A stretch of 64,000 nt of DNA, taken from Desulforudis sp. GTDB taxonomy: Bacteria > Bacillota > Desulfotomaculia > Desulfotomaculales > Desulforudaceae. The stretch covers positions 30,034 through 94,033 of the forward strand of contig QZIR01000001.1 in NCBI GenBank assembly GCA_003604975.1, in the 5' to 3' direction. The notes below the pieces were generated by a model. That model was not told where the DNA came from. It made no database searches and saw only the letters and a program-made list of their open reading frames with translations. This document shows positions 7,552-16,484 of the stretch, piece by piece. A program made the position numbers and the translations under genes. Numbering within the stretch: position 1 is the stretch's first letter; the number at the start of each line of letters is the position of its first letter.

Positions 7552-8871
7552 ATGCGGTTTACAGGAACGATGAAGGTCAACGCAAAGGGGAACCTGGAAA
7601 TTGGCGGCTGCGATACCGTTGATCTGGCCCAGAATTTTGGGACGCCCCTTTACATAATGGACGAAGCTTATTTTCGCGCGAACTGCCGCGCCTATTACGG
7701 AGCTTTTAACAAACACGGGGCGGACGCAGTCTATGCCGGTAAATCGCTCTTAACCCTCTCCATATGCCGGATAGTTGATGAAGAGGGCCTGAGCCTGGAT
7801 GTGGTTTCCGGAGGGGAGCTCTACACCGCGATCCAGTCCGGGTTCCCGATGTCGCGGGTCTATTTCCACGGGAACAACAAGTCCGCGGATGAAATCCGGA
7901 TGGCGCTGGCTGCCGGTGTCCACCGTTTTGTCATGGACAGCTTTGACGAGATCGACCTGCTGGATACCCTGGCGCAGGAGGTGCGACTAATCGCAAACGT
8001 GCTGCTGCGCCTTACCCCCGGGATCGAGGCCCACACCCACGAGTACGTTCGGACCGGGCAGATCGATTCCAAGTTTGGCTTTGTGGTCCCCAACGGCCAG
8101 GCGCGGGATGCCGTCAACACGGTTCTTTCCCGTGAAAACCTGCAGCTTCGAGGGCTGCACTGCCATATCGGCTCCCAGATCTTTGAACTGAAGCCCTTCG
8201 GGGACGCCGCTGAGATCCTGCTCAGTATCGCCCGGCAGGCCCGGGATGAGAACGGCTGGGTATGTGAGGAGCTTAATCTCGGCGGGGGGCTGGGCATCCA
8301 CTACGCGGAGGGCGACGATCCGCCGTCCATCGCGGACCTGGCGGGGACGGTCATCAGAACTGTCCAGGATACCGCGGCACGCTTTTCCGTGCCCGCTCCG
8401 AAGGTATTGGTCGAACCCGGACGGTCTATTTCCGGGCCGGCCGGGACGACCCTCTATACCGTCGGTTCGGTGAAAACCATACCTGATGTGCGGACCTACG
8501 TGGCCGTGGACGGTGGTATGGGCGACAACCCGCGCCCGGCGCTCTACGGTTCCGTGTACGAGGCCTGCCTCGCCAACCGCCCCCTGGAGGAGCGTACGGC
8601 CAAGGTGTCGATCGCGGGCCGGTACTGCGAATCCGGGGACATGCTGATCTGGGATGCCAAACTGCCGCTCCCGCGGGTGGGAGACCTTCTGGCGGTGGGT
8701 GTAACCGGTGCCTACAACTACGCGATGGCTATGAACTACAACCGTTTTCCCCGCCCGGCCATGGTCCTGGTCCGTGACGGCGAAGCGGAGTTGATTGTAC
8801 GTCGGGAGAGCTATGCGGACCTGATCCGGAATGACGTAATCCCGGGCAGGCTACGCAAGCAGCACGATTAG
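7552..8871 (+). CDS. lysA: Diaminopimelate decarboxylase
   Basis: The 439-aa protein is a fold-III PLP decarboxylase that converts meso-diaminopimelate to lysine. The PLP lysine is K64 in YAGKSLL; HCHIGSQI, LNLGGGLGIHY, EPGRSI, CESGDML and the closing GAYNYAMAMNYNRFPRP are all present. Start ATG 7552 follows GGAGG; a TTG lies directly before it. It ends 23 nt before a GC-rich hairpin. Length and motifs are typical. Confidence 0.95.
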   Translation: MRFTGTMKVNAKGNLEIGGCDTVDLAQNFGTPLYIMDEAYFRANCRAYYGAFNKHGADAVYAGKSLLTLSICRIVDEEGLSLDVVSGGELYTAIQSGFPMSRVYFHGNNKSADEIRMALAAGVHRFVMDSFDEIDLLDTLAQEVRLIANVLLRLTPGIEAHTHEYVRTGQIDSKFGFVVPNGQARDAVNTVLSRENLQLRGLHCHIGSQIFELKPFGDAAEILLSIARQARDENGWVCEELNLGGGLGIHYAEGDDPPSIADLAGTVIRTVQDTAARFSVPAPKVLVEPGRSISGPAGTTLYTVGSVKTIPDVRTYVAVDGGMGDNPRPALYGSVYEACLANRPLEERTAKVSIAGRYCESGDMLIWDAKLPLPRVGDLLAVGVTGAYNYAMAMNYNRFPRPAMVLVRDGEAELIVRRESYADLIRNDVIPGRLRKQHD

Positions 8872-8893
8872 AAAGATTCGGGTACAACTGGCG

Positions 8894-8913
8894 AGGCGCC
8901 CGCGGGCGCCTTT
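8894..8913 (+). terminator. Hairpin terminator after lysA
   Basis: GGCGCC and GGCGCC form a compact stem around CGCG, extended by A-T and followed by TTT. The T run is short, so termination may be partial. Confidence 0.55.
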
Positions 8914-8953
8914 CACTTGATAAGCCAATCTGTAACCTGATGGTGATACGACC

Positions 8954-11587
8954 GTGAAGGTGATAACCACACACACGAATACAGACTTCGACGGGCTGGC
9001 GGCACTGGTTGCCGCCCAGAAACTTTACCCGGATGCCGAGCTGGTACTTCCGGGTAAACTGGCGCGCAATGTCGAGGAGTTTGTGGCGCTGCACCGCGAC
9101 GTGCTCGAGTTGAAGAAGCCGAACGAGGTTGATCTGGATCAGGTGGACTTGCTGGTTGTGGTGGACACCAGGTCACCCAAGCGCATCGGCAAAGTGGCGC
9201 AGGTCCTGAACAACCGCCGCATTCAGATCCATCTTTTTGATCATCACCCGGATACCGAGGGGGATCTCACAGGCAGCCATACGGTTGTGGAACACGTGGG
9301 GTCGACCACCACGTTGATCGTCGAGGAGATCAAGCGCCGGTTCATCACCCTTACCCCCTTTGAAGCGACGGTGCTGGCCCTTGGGATCTATGAGGATACC
9401 GGCTGTATGGTATTCCCGAGCACCACGGAACGGGACGCCGAGGCGGTAGCCTATCTGCTCGCCCAGGGCGCCAACCTGGGTGTTGTGGCCGACTTTCTCG
9501 GGCGCCCGTTAACCGATGAGCAGAAATCCTTGCTTCGTAATCTGCTGATGTCTGCCGAACGCCACGTGATCAACGGCGCCCGGATTCTCGTGGCGGTCTC
9601 CCGTACGGACGAATTCGTCGGGGGCCTGGCCCTGCTGACCCATAAACTGGCCGAGATTGAGCAGATGGACGCCGTCTTCTGTGTGGTGTTTATGGAAGAC
9701 CGCATCCATATCGTCAGCCGGAGCACCCTGCCCGAGGTCAATACGCGGGAGATCCTGGCGTTCTTCGGGGGCGGGGGACACCATGCTGCTGCTTCCGCTA
9801 CGGTAAAGGGTACCGCGTTGGAAGAGGTCACGGCCTCCCTGCTGTCCGTAATTAAAGAAAAGGTCTTGCCCCCGTTAGCTGCCGCAGACATCATGACCAC
9901 ACCGGTGAAGAGTGTGCGACCGGAGACCCGGGTCGACGAAGCAAACCGGATCATGCTCCGCTACGGGCACACCGGCCTCCCGGTGGTGGCTGATTCCGGC
10001 CTGGCCGGCGTAATCTCCCGCCGTGACGTGGAGAAGGCCCACAAGCACCAGCTGGGTCACGCCCCGGTCAAGGCCTTCATGAGCAGGCACGTGCATACTG
10101 TTTCCCCGTCCACTCCGGTCACGGAAGTCCAGGCCACGATGATCGAAAAAAACATCGGCCGCCTGCTGGTGGTGGACAACGGGGACCTCCTCGGTATCGT
10201 GTCTCGGACCGACGTGCTGCGCACCCTGCATCCCAAGTTCAAACCCCGTTTTTCGACCCTCTATGTGCAGCCCCGGAGTACCGCGATCCCGTACTTCGAC
10301 AACGCCGCCGAGGTCCTCAAGCGGAAGGTACCGGAACTCATCATCGGAACCCTGACCACCGCCGGCAGGGTGGGGTCGGAATCCGGGTGCACCGTGTACA
10401 TTGCGGGTGAAATGGTGCGGGACACCGCACTGGGGATCCCCAATACCAACCTGGAACTGGTGGTGGAGGGAGACGGTCAGGACTACACTGACAACTTGGC
10501 CGCCGCGCTGGAGGGAAGACGCTGGGATCCGGGAACCGAGAACCAGAGCTTCGTGATTACGCGTGACGGTCTGAGGCTTTTGATTACCAGTGCCCAGTCT
10601 GAATTTGTGGAATACGGGATGCTTGCGCCGGACACGATCAACTCGCCGCTCAGACATGCGCTGTATCGCAAGGACTTCACCATCAACGCGTTGGCCGTGG
10701 CCCTGAACCCGGACCGCTTCGGCGAGATCATCGATTATTTCAGCGGGCGCGATGACCTGCAGTTCGGCCTGATCCGGGCGCTGCACAGCCTGAGTTTTGT
10801 GGAAAACCCGCTGCGTATCTTTCACGCGGTCTGGATGGAGAAACGGCACCAGTTCACGATCGAGCAGCAGACCCTGAAGCTGATCAGGGAAGCGGTCGAC
10901 GACCGGCTGTTGTTGAAACTGCCGCGCGAGCAGGTCTTTGCCGAGTTAAGACTCCTCCTGGAGTCGGAAGCCGCGCCCAAGATGCTGGCCCGGTTGGCTC
11001 AGCTGAACGTTTGGCCATTGCTGTTCCCAACGGTAACTTACTGGGAGGTCCAGCCCGTATTGGCGGGTATACCCCAGGCCATCGAGGAGATCAAGAAATG
11101 GGACATCCCGGAACCGGCCGAACCCTGGCTGTGTTACCTGATGACCATCCTTTATTTTACTAATCTGGTGATGGCCGAGGAATACTGTACCAGTCACCGG
11201 CTGGAGCGACGCCAGACTAATAAGATCATGAACGGTATCGTCAAGTGGAAGGGCGTCGTGGCTCGGCTGTCCGCCAACGGGGACACGGACCTCAAGCAGG
11301 TGGCCCGCTACCTCCTGGGAATGCCCCGTGAAGCCTACCCGCTGGTGCTTCTGATGCTGGATGAAGCGGACTGGAAGCAGCGGTTCTATGCCGTCCTGCA
11401 CATTTTGCAGGAACATAAACCGCATATTACTGGTAAAGATATAAAAAGCCTCGGCTGCCAACCTGGACCATATTTACCCCAGGCGATGAACGCGGTCTGG
11501 ATGGCCCGGTTGGAAGGGTTACCCGCAGACAGGGAAGCCGAGCTTGAGGTCGCCCGGAAGTTCATCCGGGACTGGGAAGGGGAATAA
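8954..11587 (+). CDS. DHH phosphoesterase-CBS-tRNA nucleotidyltransferase-like fusion with degenerate catalytic motif
   Basis: The 877-aa protein has three parts: a DHH/DHHA1 phosphoesterase (HTNTDFDGLAA at the start, DHHPD, GGGGHHAAAS near 275), a pair of CBS domains (about 310-425), and a poly(A) polymerase/CCA-adding enzyme domain (from about 455). The same arrangement is known from other bacteria, including the Aquifex A-adding enzyme. Here the nucleotidyltransferase signature is damaged: the usual GGxVRD reads GEMVRD (485-490) and the metal-binding DxD reads NLE (499-501), while the later RKDFTINALAV motif is intact. The DHH motifs look normal. Catalysis of nucleotide addition is therefore doubtful; RNA binding, or phosphoesterase activity tuned by the CBS pair, may be what remains. 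Start GTG 8954. Confidence 0.85.
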   Translation: MKVITTHTNTDFDGLAALVAAQKLYPDAELVLPGKLARNVEEFVALHRDVLELKKPNEVDLDQVDLLVVVDTRSPKRIGKVAQVLNNRRIQIHLFDHHPDTEGDLTGSHTVVEHVGSTTTLIVEEIKRRFITLTPFEATVLALGIYEDTGCMVFPSTTERDAEAVAYLLAQGANLGVVADFLGRPLTDEQKSLLRNLLMSAERHVINGARILVAVSRTDEFVGGLALLTHKLAEIEQMDAVFCVVFMEDRIHIVSRSTLPEVNTREILAFFGGGGHHAAASATVKGTALEEVTASLLSVIKEKVLPPLAAADIMTTPVKSVRPETRVDEANRIMLRYGHTGLPVVADSGLAGVISRRDVEKAHKHQLGHAPVKAFMSRHVHTVSPSTPVTEVQATMIEKNIGRLLVVDNGDLLGIVSRTDVLRTLHPKFKPRFSTLYVQPRSTAIPYFDNAAEVLKRKVPELIIGTLTTAGRVGSESGCTVYIAGEMVRDTALGIPNTNLELVVEGDGQDYTDNLAAALEGRRWDPGTENQSFVITRDGLRLLITSAQSEFVEYGMLAPDTINSPLRHALYRKDFTINALAVALNPDRFGEIIDYFSGRDDLQFGLIRALHSLSFVENPLRIFHAVWMEKRHQFTIEQQTLKLIREAVDDRLLLKLPREQVFAELRLLLESEAAPKMLARLAQLNVWPLLFPTVTYWEVQPVLAGIPQAIEEIKKWDIPEPAEPWLCYLMTILYFTNLVMAEEYCTSHRLERRQTNKIMNGIVKWKGVVARLSANGDTDLKQVARYLLGMPREAYPLVLLMLDEADWKQRFYAVLHILQEHKPHITGKDIKSLGCQPGPYLPQAMNAVWMARLEGLPADREAELEVARKFIRDWEGE

Positions 11588-11591
11588 CAGG

Positions 11592-12206
11592 TTGTTTGAT
11601 ATCGCCAGTATCCTGGACCGGCTCGTGTACTGGATGCCCGCGGTACTCGTGGGTCTGACCTTTCACGAGTTCGCCCACGGTTTTGTGGCGGAGAAACTCG
11701 GTGACAAGACGGCCCGGCACGCCGGCCGCCTGACCTTGAACCCGATAGCCCATATCGATCCGGTGGGGATGCTGCTGTTGTTTGTCGCGGGTTTCGGGTG
11801 GGCCAAGCCGGTACCCGTGAATCCTTATAATATTCGGGGGGATCGCCTGAAGGGCCTGATGCTGGTCTCTTTGGCCGGTCCGGCCTCGAATGTGCTGGTG
11901 GCGCTGGCTGGCACCGTCGTCCTGGGGATTGTGGGTTTTAACTCGGTAATTACCCCGTTCCTGACCCCGGTCATCCTGGTGAACCTGATCCTGGCATTTT
12001 TTAACCTGTTACCGGTGCCGCCGCTGGACGGATCGAAAATCCTGGCCGGGCTTTTCCCGGGCGCCCGGGGTCTTTTAGAGAGCCTGGAGCAGTACGGCCT
12101 GATTATCCTGCTGGTACTGGTTTTCAGCGGGGCTATCGGGGCCTTATTCCGGGCCGTGATCTTCCCGGTCTACGCTTTTCTGGTTCAGACGGCCATCGGC
12201 TTCTAG
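11592..12206 (+). CDS. Site-2 protease family (M50) membrane metalloprotease
   Basis: The 204-aa protein is a small FtsRip-like M50 peptidase. It has the zinc motif HEFAH (25-29) in the first membrane helix and the second metal site in NLLPVPPLDGSKI. About five hydrophobic segments are visible. TTG 11592 follows AAGGGGA and lies 4 nt after the upstream stop, so it is probably co-transcribed with the DHH-CBS gene. Members of this short subfamily are common beside trpS, scpAB or spmAB in spore-formers; their substrates are unknown. Confidence 0.88.
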   Translation: MFDIASILDRLVYWMPAVLVGLTFHEFAHGFVAEKLGDKTARHAGRLTLNPIAHIDPVGMLLLFVAGFGWAKPVPVNPYNIRGDRLKGLMLVSLAGPASNVLVALAGTVVLGIVGFNSVITPFLTPVILVNLILAFFNLLPVPPLDGSKILAGLFPGARGLLESLEQYGLIILLVLVFSGAIGALFRAVIFPVYAFLVQTAIGF

Positions 12207-12248
12207 AATAGGTGTTGCATTTGCATTGAGGGAAAGGATGAATGATTC

Positions 12249-13223
12249 TTGCGTATTGTAAGTGGAATGCGCCCCAGCGGGAGACTGCACATCGGACACT
12301 TAAGCGTTCTCGGGAACTGGATCAGGCTGCAGGCCGAACACGAGTGTTTCTTTTTCGTAGCCGACTGGCATGCCCTGACCACTTCCTTTGATAATACAGA
12401 GGCCATCCGTGAAAACACGCGGGAGATGGTGGTCGACTGGCTGGCGGTCGGTCTCTCCCCGGAGCGGTCGACCATTTTTGTTCAGTCCCATATCCCGGCC
12501 CATGCCGAACTGCACCTGGCCTTTTCCATGGTGACGCCGCTTTCCTGGTTGGAAAGGGTTCCGACATACAAGGACCAGGTACAGCAGCTCGGGGCGCAGG
12601 GGAAGGACATCTCCACGTACGGTTTTCTGGGCTACCCGCTTTTGCAGTCGGCCGACATCCTGGTGTACCGGGCTGACGCCGTACCGGTCGGGCAGGACCA
12701 GCTGCCGCACCTGGAACTGTGCCGCGAGGTCGCGCGCCGTTTTAACCACATGTATACGTCCGTGTTTCCGGAGCCGAAGGCCCTGCTGGCCAAGAGCTCA
12801 CTCCTTCCCGGGGTGGACGGCCGCAAGATGAGCAAGAGCTACGGGAACGAGATCAGCCTCAGCGGGGAGCAGGGCGCCGTAGAGGAGAAAGTCCGGATGA
12901 TGATTACCGATCCGGCGCGCATCCGTAAGAACGACCCCGGGCATCCCGAGGTCTGTAACGTGTTCACCTTCCACTCAGCCTACAGCCTGGATGAGGTGCC
13001 CGAGATCGAGGCCGATTGCCGGGCGGGCAAGATCGGGTGCGTGGCCTGTAAGAAACGCCTCGCCGTGGCCCTAAACTCCATGCTCGATCCGGTCCGGGCC
13101 CGCCGGGAACAGATCCTTGGCGACCGCGATTACGTGGACGGGGTGCTGGAAGAGGGGCGCAAGAAGGCGGCGGCCGAAGCGGCGAAAACAATGGAAATGG
13201 TGAGGGAGGCGCTACGCATCTGA
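12249..13223 (+). CDS. trpS: Tryptophanyl-tRNA synthetase
   Basis: The 324-aa class Ic synthetase charges tRNA-Trp. The HIGH motif is GRLHIGHL near residue 16 and the KMSKS motif is GRKMSKSYG. Length is typical of bacterial TrpRS. Start TTG 12249 follows AAAGGA. No T-box leader lies upstream, and no array of GAG triplets. Its tRNA substrate is encoded at the left of the window. Confidence 0.95.
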   Translation: MRIVSGMRPSGRLHIGHLSVLGNWIRLQAEHECFFFVADWHALTTSFDNTEAIRENTREMVVDWLAVGLSPERSTIFVQSHIPAHAELHLAFSMVTPLSWLERVPTYKDQVQQLGAQGKDISTYGFLGYPLLQSADILVYRADAVPVGQDQLPHLELCREVARRFNHMYTSVFPEPKALLAKSSLLPGVDGRKMSKSYGNEISLSGEQGAVEEKVRMMITDPARIRKNDPGHPEVCNVFTFHSAYSLDEVPEIEADCRAGKIGCVACKKRLAVALNSMLDPVRARREQILGDRDYVDGVLEEGRKKAAAEAAKTMEMVREALRI

Positions 13224-13245
13224 TCCGGAGGGAAGATAACCAACC

Positions 13246-13827
13246 ATGATCATCATCCTGGTCATCATCGGCATTCTTATGATATTCGGGCTGATTCTCC
13301 TCTCGTCCGTACAGTTGCGTTGCCGCTATGAACGGAGAGGGGATGACGACCAGCTTAGCCTGCAGATCACCTGGCTGCGCTATCTGACCTATACCCTGGA
13401 CATCCCCCTGGTGGACCTCAAGGCACGCCTGCAAAAGGATACCGTACTTCGGGCGGAGGTGGAAGGCGAGCGGAAAGATCTGCCGCTTTCCTTGGATATG
13501 CTCGAGACAGGCCTGGAGCGCCTAATCCGGTTTCACGCCACCTTGAAGTACGTCACGGCCCAGACCCGGATCAAGAAACTGGAGTGGGTAAGTGAATTCG
13601 GGCTGGCCAATGCTTCGAGCACGGGGCTGTTGACCGGGCTGGCCTGGTCGGTCAAGGGGATCGTACTGTCCGCGGTTTCAGCCTATTCCCGTCTGGAGAC
13701 CACCCCGTGCATCAGCGTGCGTCCCAACTTCCAGAAACCGTTGTTCCACACCCTGGTGGACTGTATCTTCTCCATTCGCATCGGCCACATCATGCTCGGC
13801 GGCTTGAAGTCCGTCCGTCTCCGGTAA
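13246..13827 (+). CDS. DUF2953 protein (YtfI-like)
   Basis: The 193-aa protein starts with one hydrophobic segment (residues 1-22), then a soluble domain of the DUF2953 type; it resembles B. subtilis YtfI. Its function is unknown. The pairing with the ytfJ/gerW gene downstream is the Bacillus arrangement and suggests a sporulation or spore-coat link, but the two are separated here by 163 nt holding a separate promoter. Confidence 0.75.
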   Translation: MIIILVIIGILMIFGLILLSSVQLRCRYERRGDDDQLSLQITWLRYLTYTLDIPLVDLKARLQKDTVLRAEVEGERKDLPLSLDMLETGLERLIRFHATLKYVTAQTRIKKLEWVSEFGLANASSTGLLTGLAWSVKGIVLSAVSAYSRLETTPCISVRPNFQKPLFHTLVDCIFSIRIGHIMLGGLKSVRLR

Positions 13828-13913
13828 CTTCCAAAACACTGCTTATACACCACGCGAGGCGGATCCGGGGTTTACCACCCGGCGACTTGCAGAGCTTCGG
13901 GAAACCTGGCGCT

Positions 13914-13943
13914 GTATATTCGGAATCCCTGCTGGCCATATTA
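13914..13943 (+). promoter_or_regulatory. Sigma-G/F (forespore) promoter of gerW
   Basis: GTATA (13914-13918) and CATATTA (13937-13943) match the forespore consensus GHATR-N18-CATNHTA at every position, with exactly 18 nt between them. The gerW start is 47 nt downstream. In Bacillus ytfJ is a forespore gene. Confidence 0.7.
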
Positions 13944-13990
13944 GGAGGAGTTAAACCGGACATTTTTGTTCAATGCAGGGAGGAATTACG

Positions 13991-14383
13991 GTGGGTATGG
14001 AGCAGCACCCGATTGAGGGTTTAATGAAAACCGCAATGGAAAGCATCAAGGACATTGTAGACGTCAATACCGTGGTCGGGGATCCGGTAGAAACGCCGGA
14101 CGGCACGATCATCATTCCGATATCCAGGGTGGCTCTGGGCTTCGCCGCCGGGGGCGGAGAGTTTGAGGTCAACCGGGGCGGGGACGAGAGCATCTATCCC
14201 TTCGGCGGGGGCAGCGGCGCAGGTGTCTCGGTGGCCCCGCTCGGCTTCCTGGTCGTCGGCCAGGGGCAGGTCCGGCTCTTACCCGTAGACACCAATATGG
14301 TAGCGGACCGCCTGATTGACCTGGCGCCAACGGTCTTGGAGAAAATCGAACAGATCATCAAGCGACGCGAGGTAGTCCAGTAG
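13991..14383 (+). CDS. ytfJ: Sporulation protein YtfJ/GerW
   Basis: The 130-aa protein has the conserved GerW sequence: HPIEGLMKTAMESIKDIVDV, GDPVETPDGTIIIPIS and the glycine-rich GFAAGGGEF. GerW is needed for normal spore germination in Bacillus and is made in the forespore. GTG 13991 is chosen because the Shine-Dalgarno GGGAGGAA ends 6 nt before it and the family starts here; an ATG at 13973 lies upstream of that site. A terminator follows. Confidence 0.92.
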   Translation: MGMEQHPIEGLMKTAMESIKDIVDVNTVVGDPVETPDGTIIIPISRVALGFAAGGGEFEVNRGGDESIYPFGGGSGAGVSVAPLGFLVVGQGQVRLLPVDTNMVADRLIDLAPTVLEKIEQIIKRREVVQ

Positions 14384-14406
14384 GGGGGCGACCCCCTCTT
14401 TTGTTT
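14382..14406 (+). terminator. Terminator after ytfJ
   Basis: AGGGGG and CCCCCT pair across a GCGA tetraloop (14382-14397), followed by CTTTTGTTTT. Confidence 0.8.
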
Positions 14407-14495
14407 TGGGGTCTGCACTGTGGTAAAATGGAAGCCGGGACTGTGACGGGCCTATGCCGCCAGTTTACGGGATTACATGGCTATGGTGAATTCTG

Positions 14496-16352
14496 ATGAT
14501 ACTTACCTTTGTGATTCTGGGAATTGCGAGCATCCTCTTTATGACCGGGCGGTTTCGCCCGGATTTAGTTGGTTTGGGGGCTCTTTTGGCCTTGGTGCTG
14601 AGCGGTATCCTGACCACGCAGGAGGCGCTCGTCAGCTTCTCCAATCCTGTGGTGATTATGATTGCGGGCCTGTTTGTGGTCGGGGGCGGGATATTCCGGA
14701 CCGGCCTCGCCGCAATGGCCGCCAACCAGTTGATCAGGGTGGGACGCAACAGCCAGCTCAAACTGTTGGTACTCGTGATGGCTGTGGTTGCTCTGCTGAG
14801 CGCCTTCATGAGCAATACCGGTACCGTCGCCGTGTTGATGCCCGTGATCATCGCCCTGGCCCTGAGCATGCGTAAGAGTCCCGGCGCTTTTCTAATCCCG
14901 CTGGCCTTTGCCAGCAGTCTGGGCGGCGTGCTTACCCTGATCGGTACCCCGCCGAACCTGATTGTCAGCCAGGCCCTGGCCGACAACGGATATGCCCGTC
15001 TGGCGTTTTTCGACTTTACTCCGGTGGGTCTGGCCGCTCTCTTCACCGGGATTATCTTTATGGTGGTGGTCGGGAGAAAACTGCTTCCCGACGAGGTTGA
15101 GGAGACGAGCATCTCCCTGCCGGACGGCCGGACGACCTTGCAGAAGGTGGCCAGCCACTACCGGTTGTTGGGCAGTCTCCACCGGGTTCGTGTCCCCGAG
15201 AACTCGCCTATGGTCGGTCGGACCCTGCGTGAGCTGCGGCTGCCCGGTGAATTCCAGGTCAGTGTTGTGGACATTAAGCGCCGGGTGTCTGAACCTTTAA
15301 AGATCCTGCCCCTGACCTCACGCGAGATGGCCAGCCCGGATACGGAGATCCGGGAACTGGACGTCCTCTATCTGCAGGGATCGGCGGAACGGGTGCAAAA
15401 GCTGGCGGCCAAGTACGGCCTGATTGTACAGGAGAACGGCGAAAAGGCTCTGCCCAAGGGCGACGACCAGCTGGTGTCCCGGGTTCTGGGTGTGGCCGAG
15501 GTCTTGTTGCGACCCCATTCCCGGTTCATCGACCAGACGCTGGTGGGGTTGAACTTCCGCAAGAAATACAAGCTGAACGTCCTGGGCATCAGCCGCCGGG
15601 GCGACTATTCCCTAACCGATATCGCTAATCAGAAGCTACAGTTTGGGGACGCCCTGCTGGTGCAGGGGTCCTGGCGCCATATCGAGGCTCTGGCGCGGGA
15701 CAACGAAGATGTGGTGGTCCTCGGTCAGCCTAAGGAAGAAGCCAGCATGGCCGCGGCCCAGGGGAAGGCTCCCATTGCGGCGGCGATCATGCTGGGGATG
15801 CTGGTGATGATGACCCTCGAGATCGTACCGGTGGTGATCGCCGTCCTGATTGCCGCCTTCCTGATGGTAGTCACCGGCTGTTTGCGTAACGTGGACGATG
15901 CCTACAGCCGAATCAACTGGGAGAGCGTGATCCTGATTGCCTCCATGATGCCGATGGCGACAGCCCTGGAGAAGACCGGCGGCGTCCAGTTTGTCTCCGA
16001 AAGCCTGGTCACCACGCTCGGGGGATACGGCCCGATGGCTTTCCTGGCCGGGTTCTACTTACTGACCACGTTGTTCAGTCAGTTCATCAGCAACACCGCG
16101 ACCACCGTGTTGTTCGCGCCCATTGCCATTACCGCCGCGATCAACATGGGGGTAAGCCCCTATCCGCTTTTGCTCTCGGTATCGGTGGCGGCCAGCATGG
16201 CCTTCATGACGCCCGTGGCCTCACCGGTGAACGCCCTGGTGATGACGGCGGGAGGGTACAAATTCAGCGACTTCGTCAAGGTCGGAGTGCCCCTGTCCCT
16301 GGTGGTTGGCGTGGTGATGGTGGTGGTGATCCCACTCTTCTTCCCATTCTAG
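14496..16352 (+). CDS. SLC13-family anion permease with two TrkA-C (RCK-C) domains
   Basis: The 618-aa membrane protein has two blocks of transmembrane helices (about 1-190 and 425-618). Each carries the DASS signature region (SNTGTVAVLMPV; SNTATTVLFAPIAI). Between them are two cytoplasmic RCK-C/TrkA-C domains (about 210-290 and 325-400). This layout is that of the divalent anion:sodium symporters that include sulfate permeases; sulfate, or a dicarboxylate, is the likely cargo and cannot be chosen from sequence. It is flanked by terminator and repeat, so it is probably a single-gene unit. The stop codon is part of a CTAG that begins a repeat fragment. Confidence 0.88.
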   Translation: MILTFVILGIASILFMTGRFRPDLVGLGALLALVLSGILTTQEALVSFSNPVVIMIAGLFVVGGGIFRTGLAAMAANQLIRVGRNSQLKLLVLVMAVVALLSAFMSNTGTVAVLMPVIIALALSMRKSPGAFLIPLAFASSLGGVLTLIGTPPNLIVSQALADNGYARLAFFDFTPVGLAALFTGIIFMVVVGRKLLPDEVEETSISLPDGRTTLQKVASHYRLLGSLHRVRVPENSPMVGRTLRELRLPGEFQVSVVDIKRRVSEPLKILPLTSREMASPDTEIRELDVLYLQGSAERVQKLAAKYGLIVQENGEKALPKGDDQLVSRVLGVAEVLLRPHSRFIDQTLVGLNFRKKYKLNVLGISRRGDYSLTDIANQKLQFGDALLVQGSWRHIEALARDNEDVVVLGQPKEEASMAAAQGKAPIAAAIMLGMLVMMTLEIVPVVIAVLIAAFLMVVTGCLRNVDDAYSRINWESVILIASMMPMATALEKTGGVQFVSESLVTTLGGYGPMAFLAGFYLLTTLFSQFISNTATTVLFAPIAITAAINMGVSPYPLLLSVSVAASMAFMTPVASPVNALVMTAGGYKFSDFVKVGVPLSLVVGVVMVVVIPLFFPF

Positions 16353-16402
16353 AAGTGACCGCCGCTTTAAGAGAAGTGGGCTCACTTCCAACTTCTCACT
16401 TC
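16349..16402 (-). repeat. Repeat fragment D: purine-rich unit plus 3' end of the MITE-like element
   Basis: Read on the minus strand this contains GTGAGAAGTTGGAAGTG and then GCGGCGGTC, ending at a CTAG (16349-16352) that includes the stop codon of the SLC13 gene. The same two blocks occur together at 37442-37505. The 5' part of the element is missing here. Confidence 0.6.
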
Positions 16403-16484
16403 TCATACGCCTGTCCGTTTGGGAGTAATACCGTTATCTTCCTTTTCATAAGTTTTAGCGAAGCCTGTGATGGGGGAGATGCGG

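Noticed and set aside
13707-14024. 105-aa frame between the DUF2953 gene and ytfJ
   Set aside because: It overlaps both genes and the forespore promoter in another frame; no family features.
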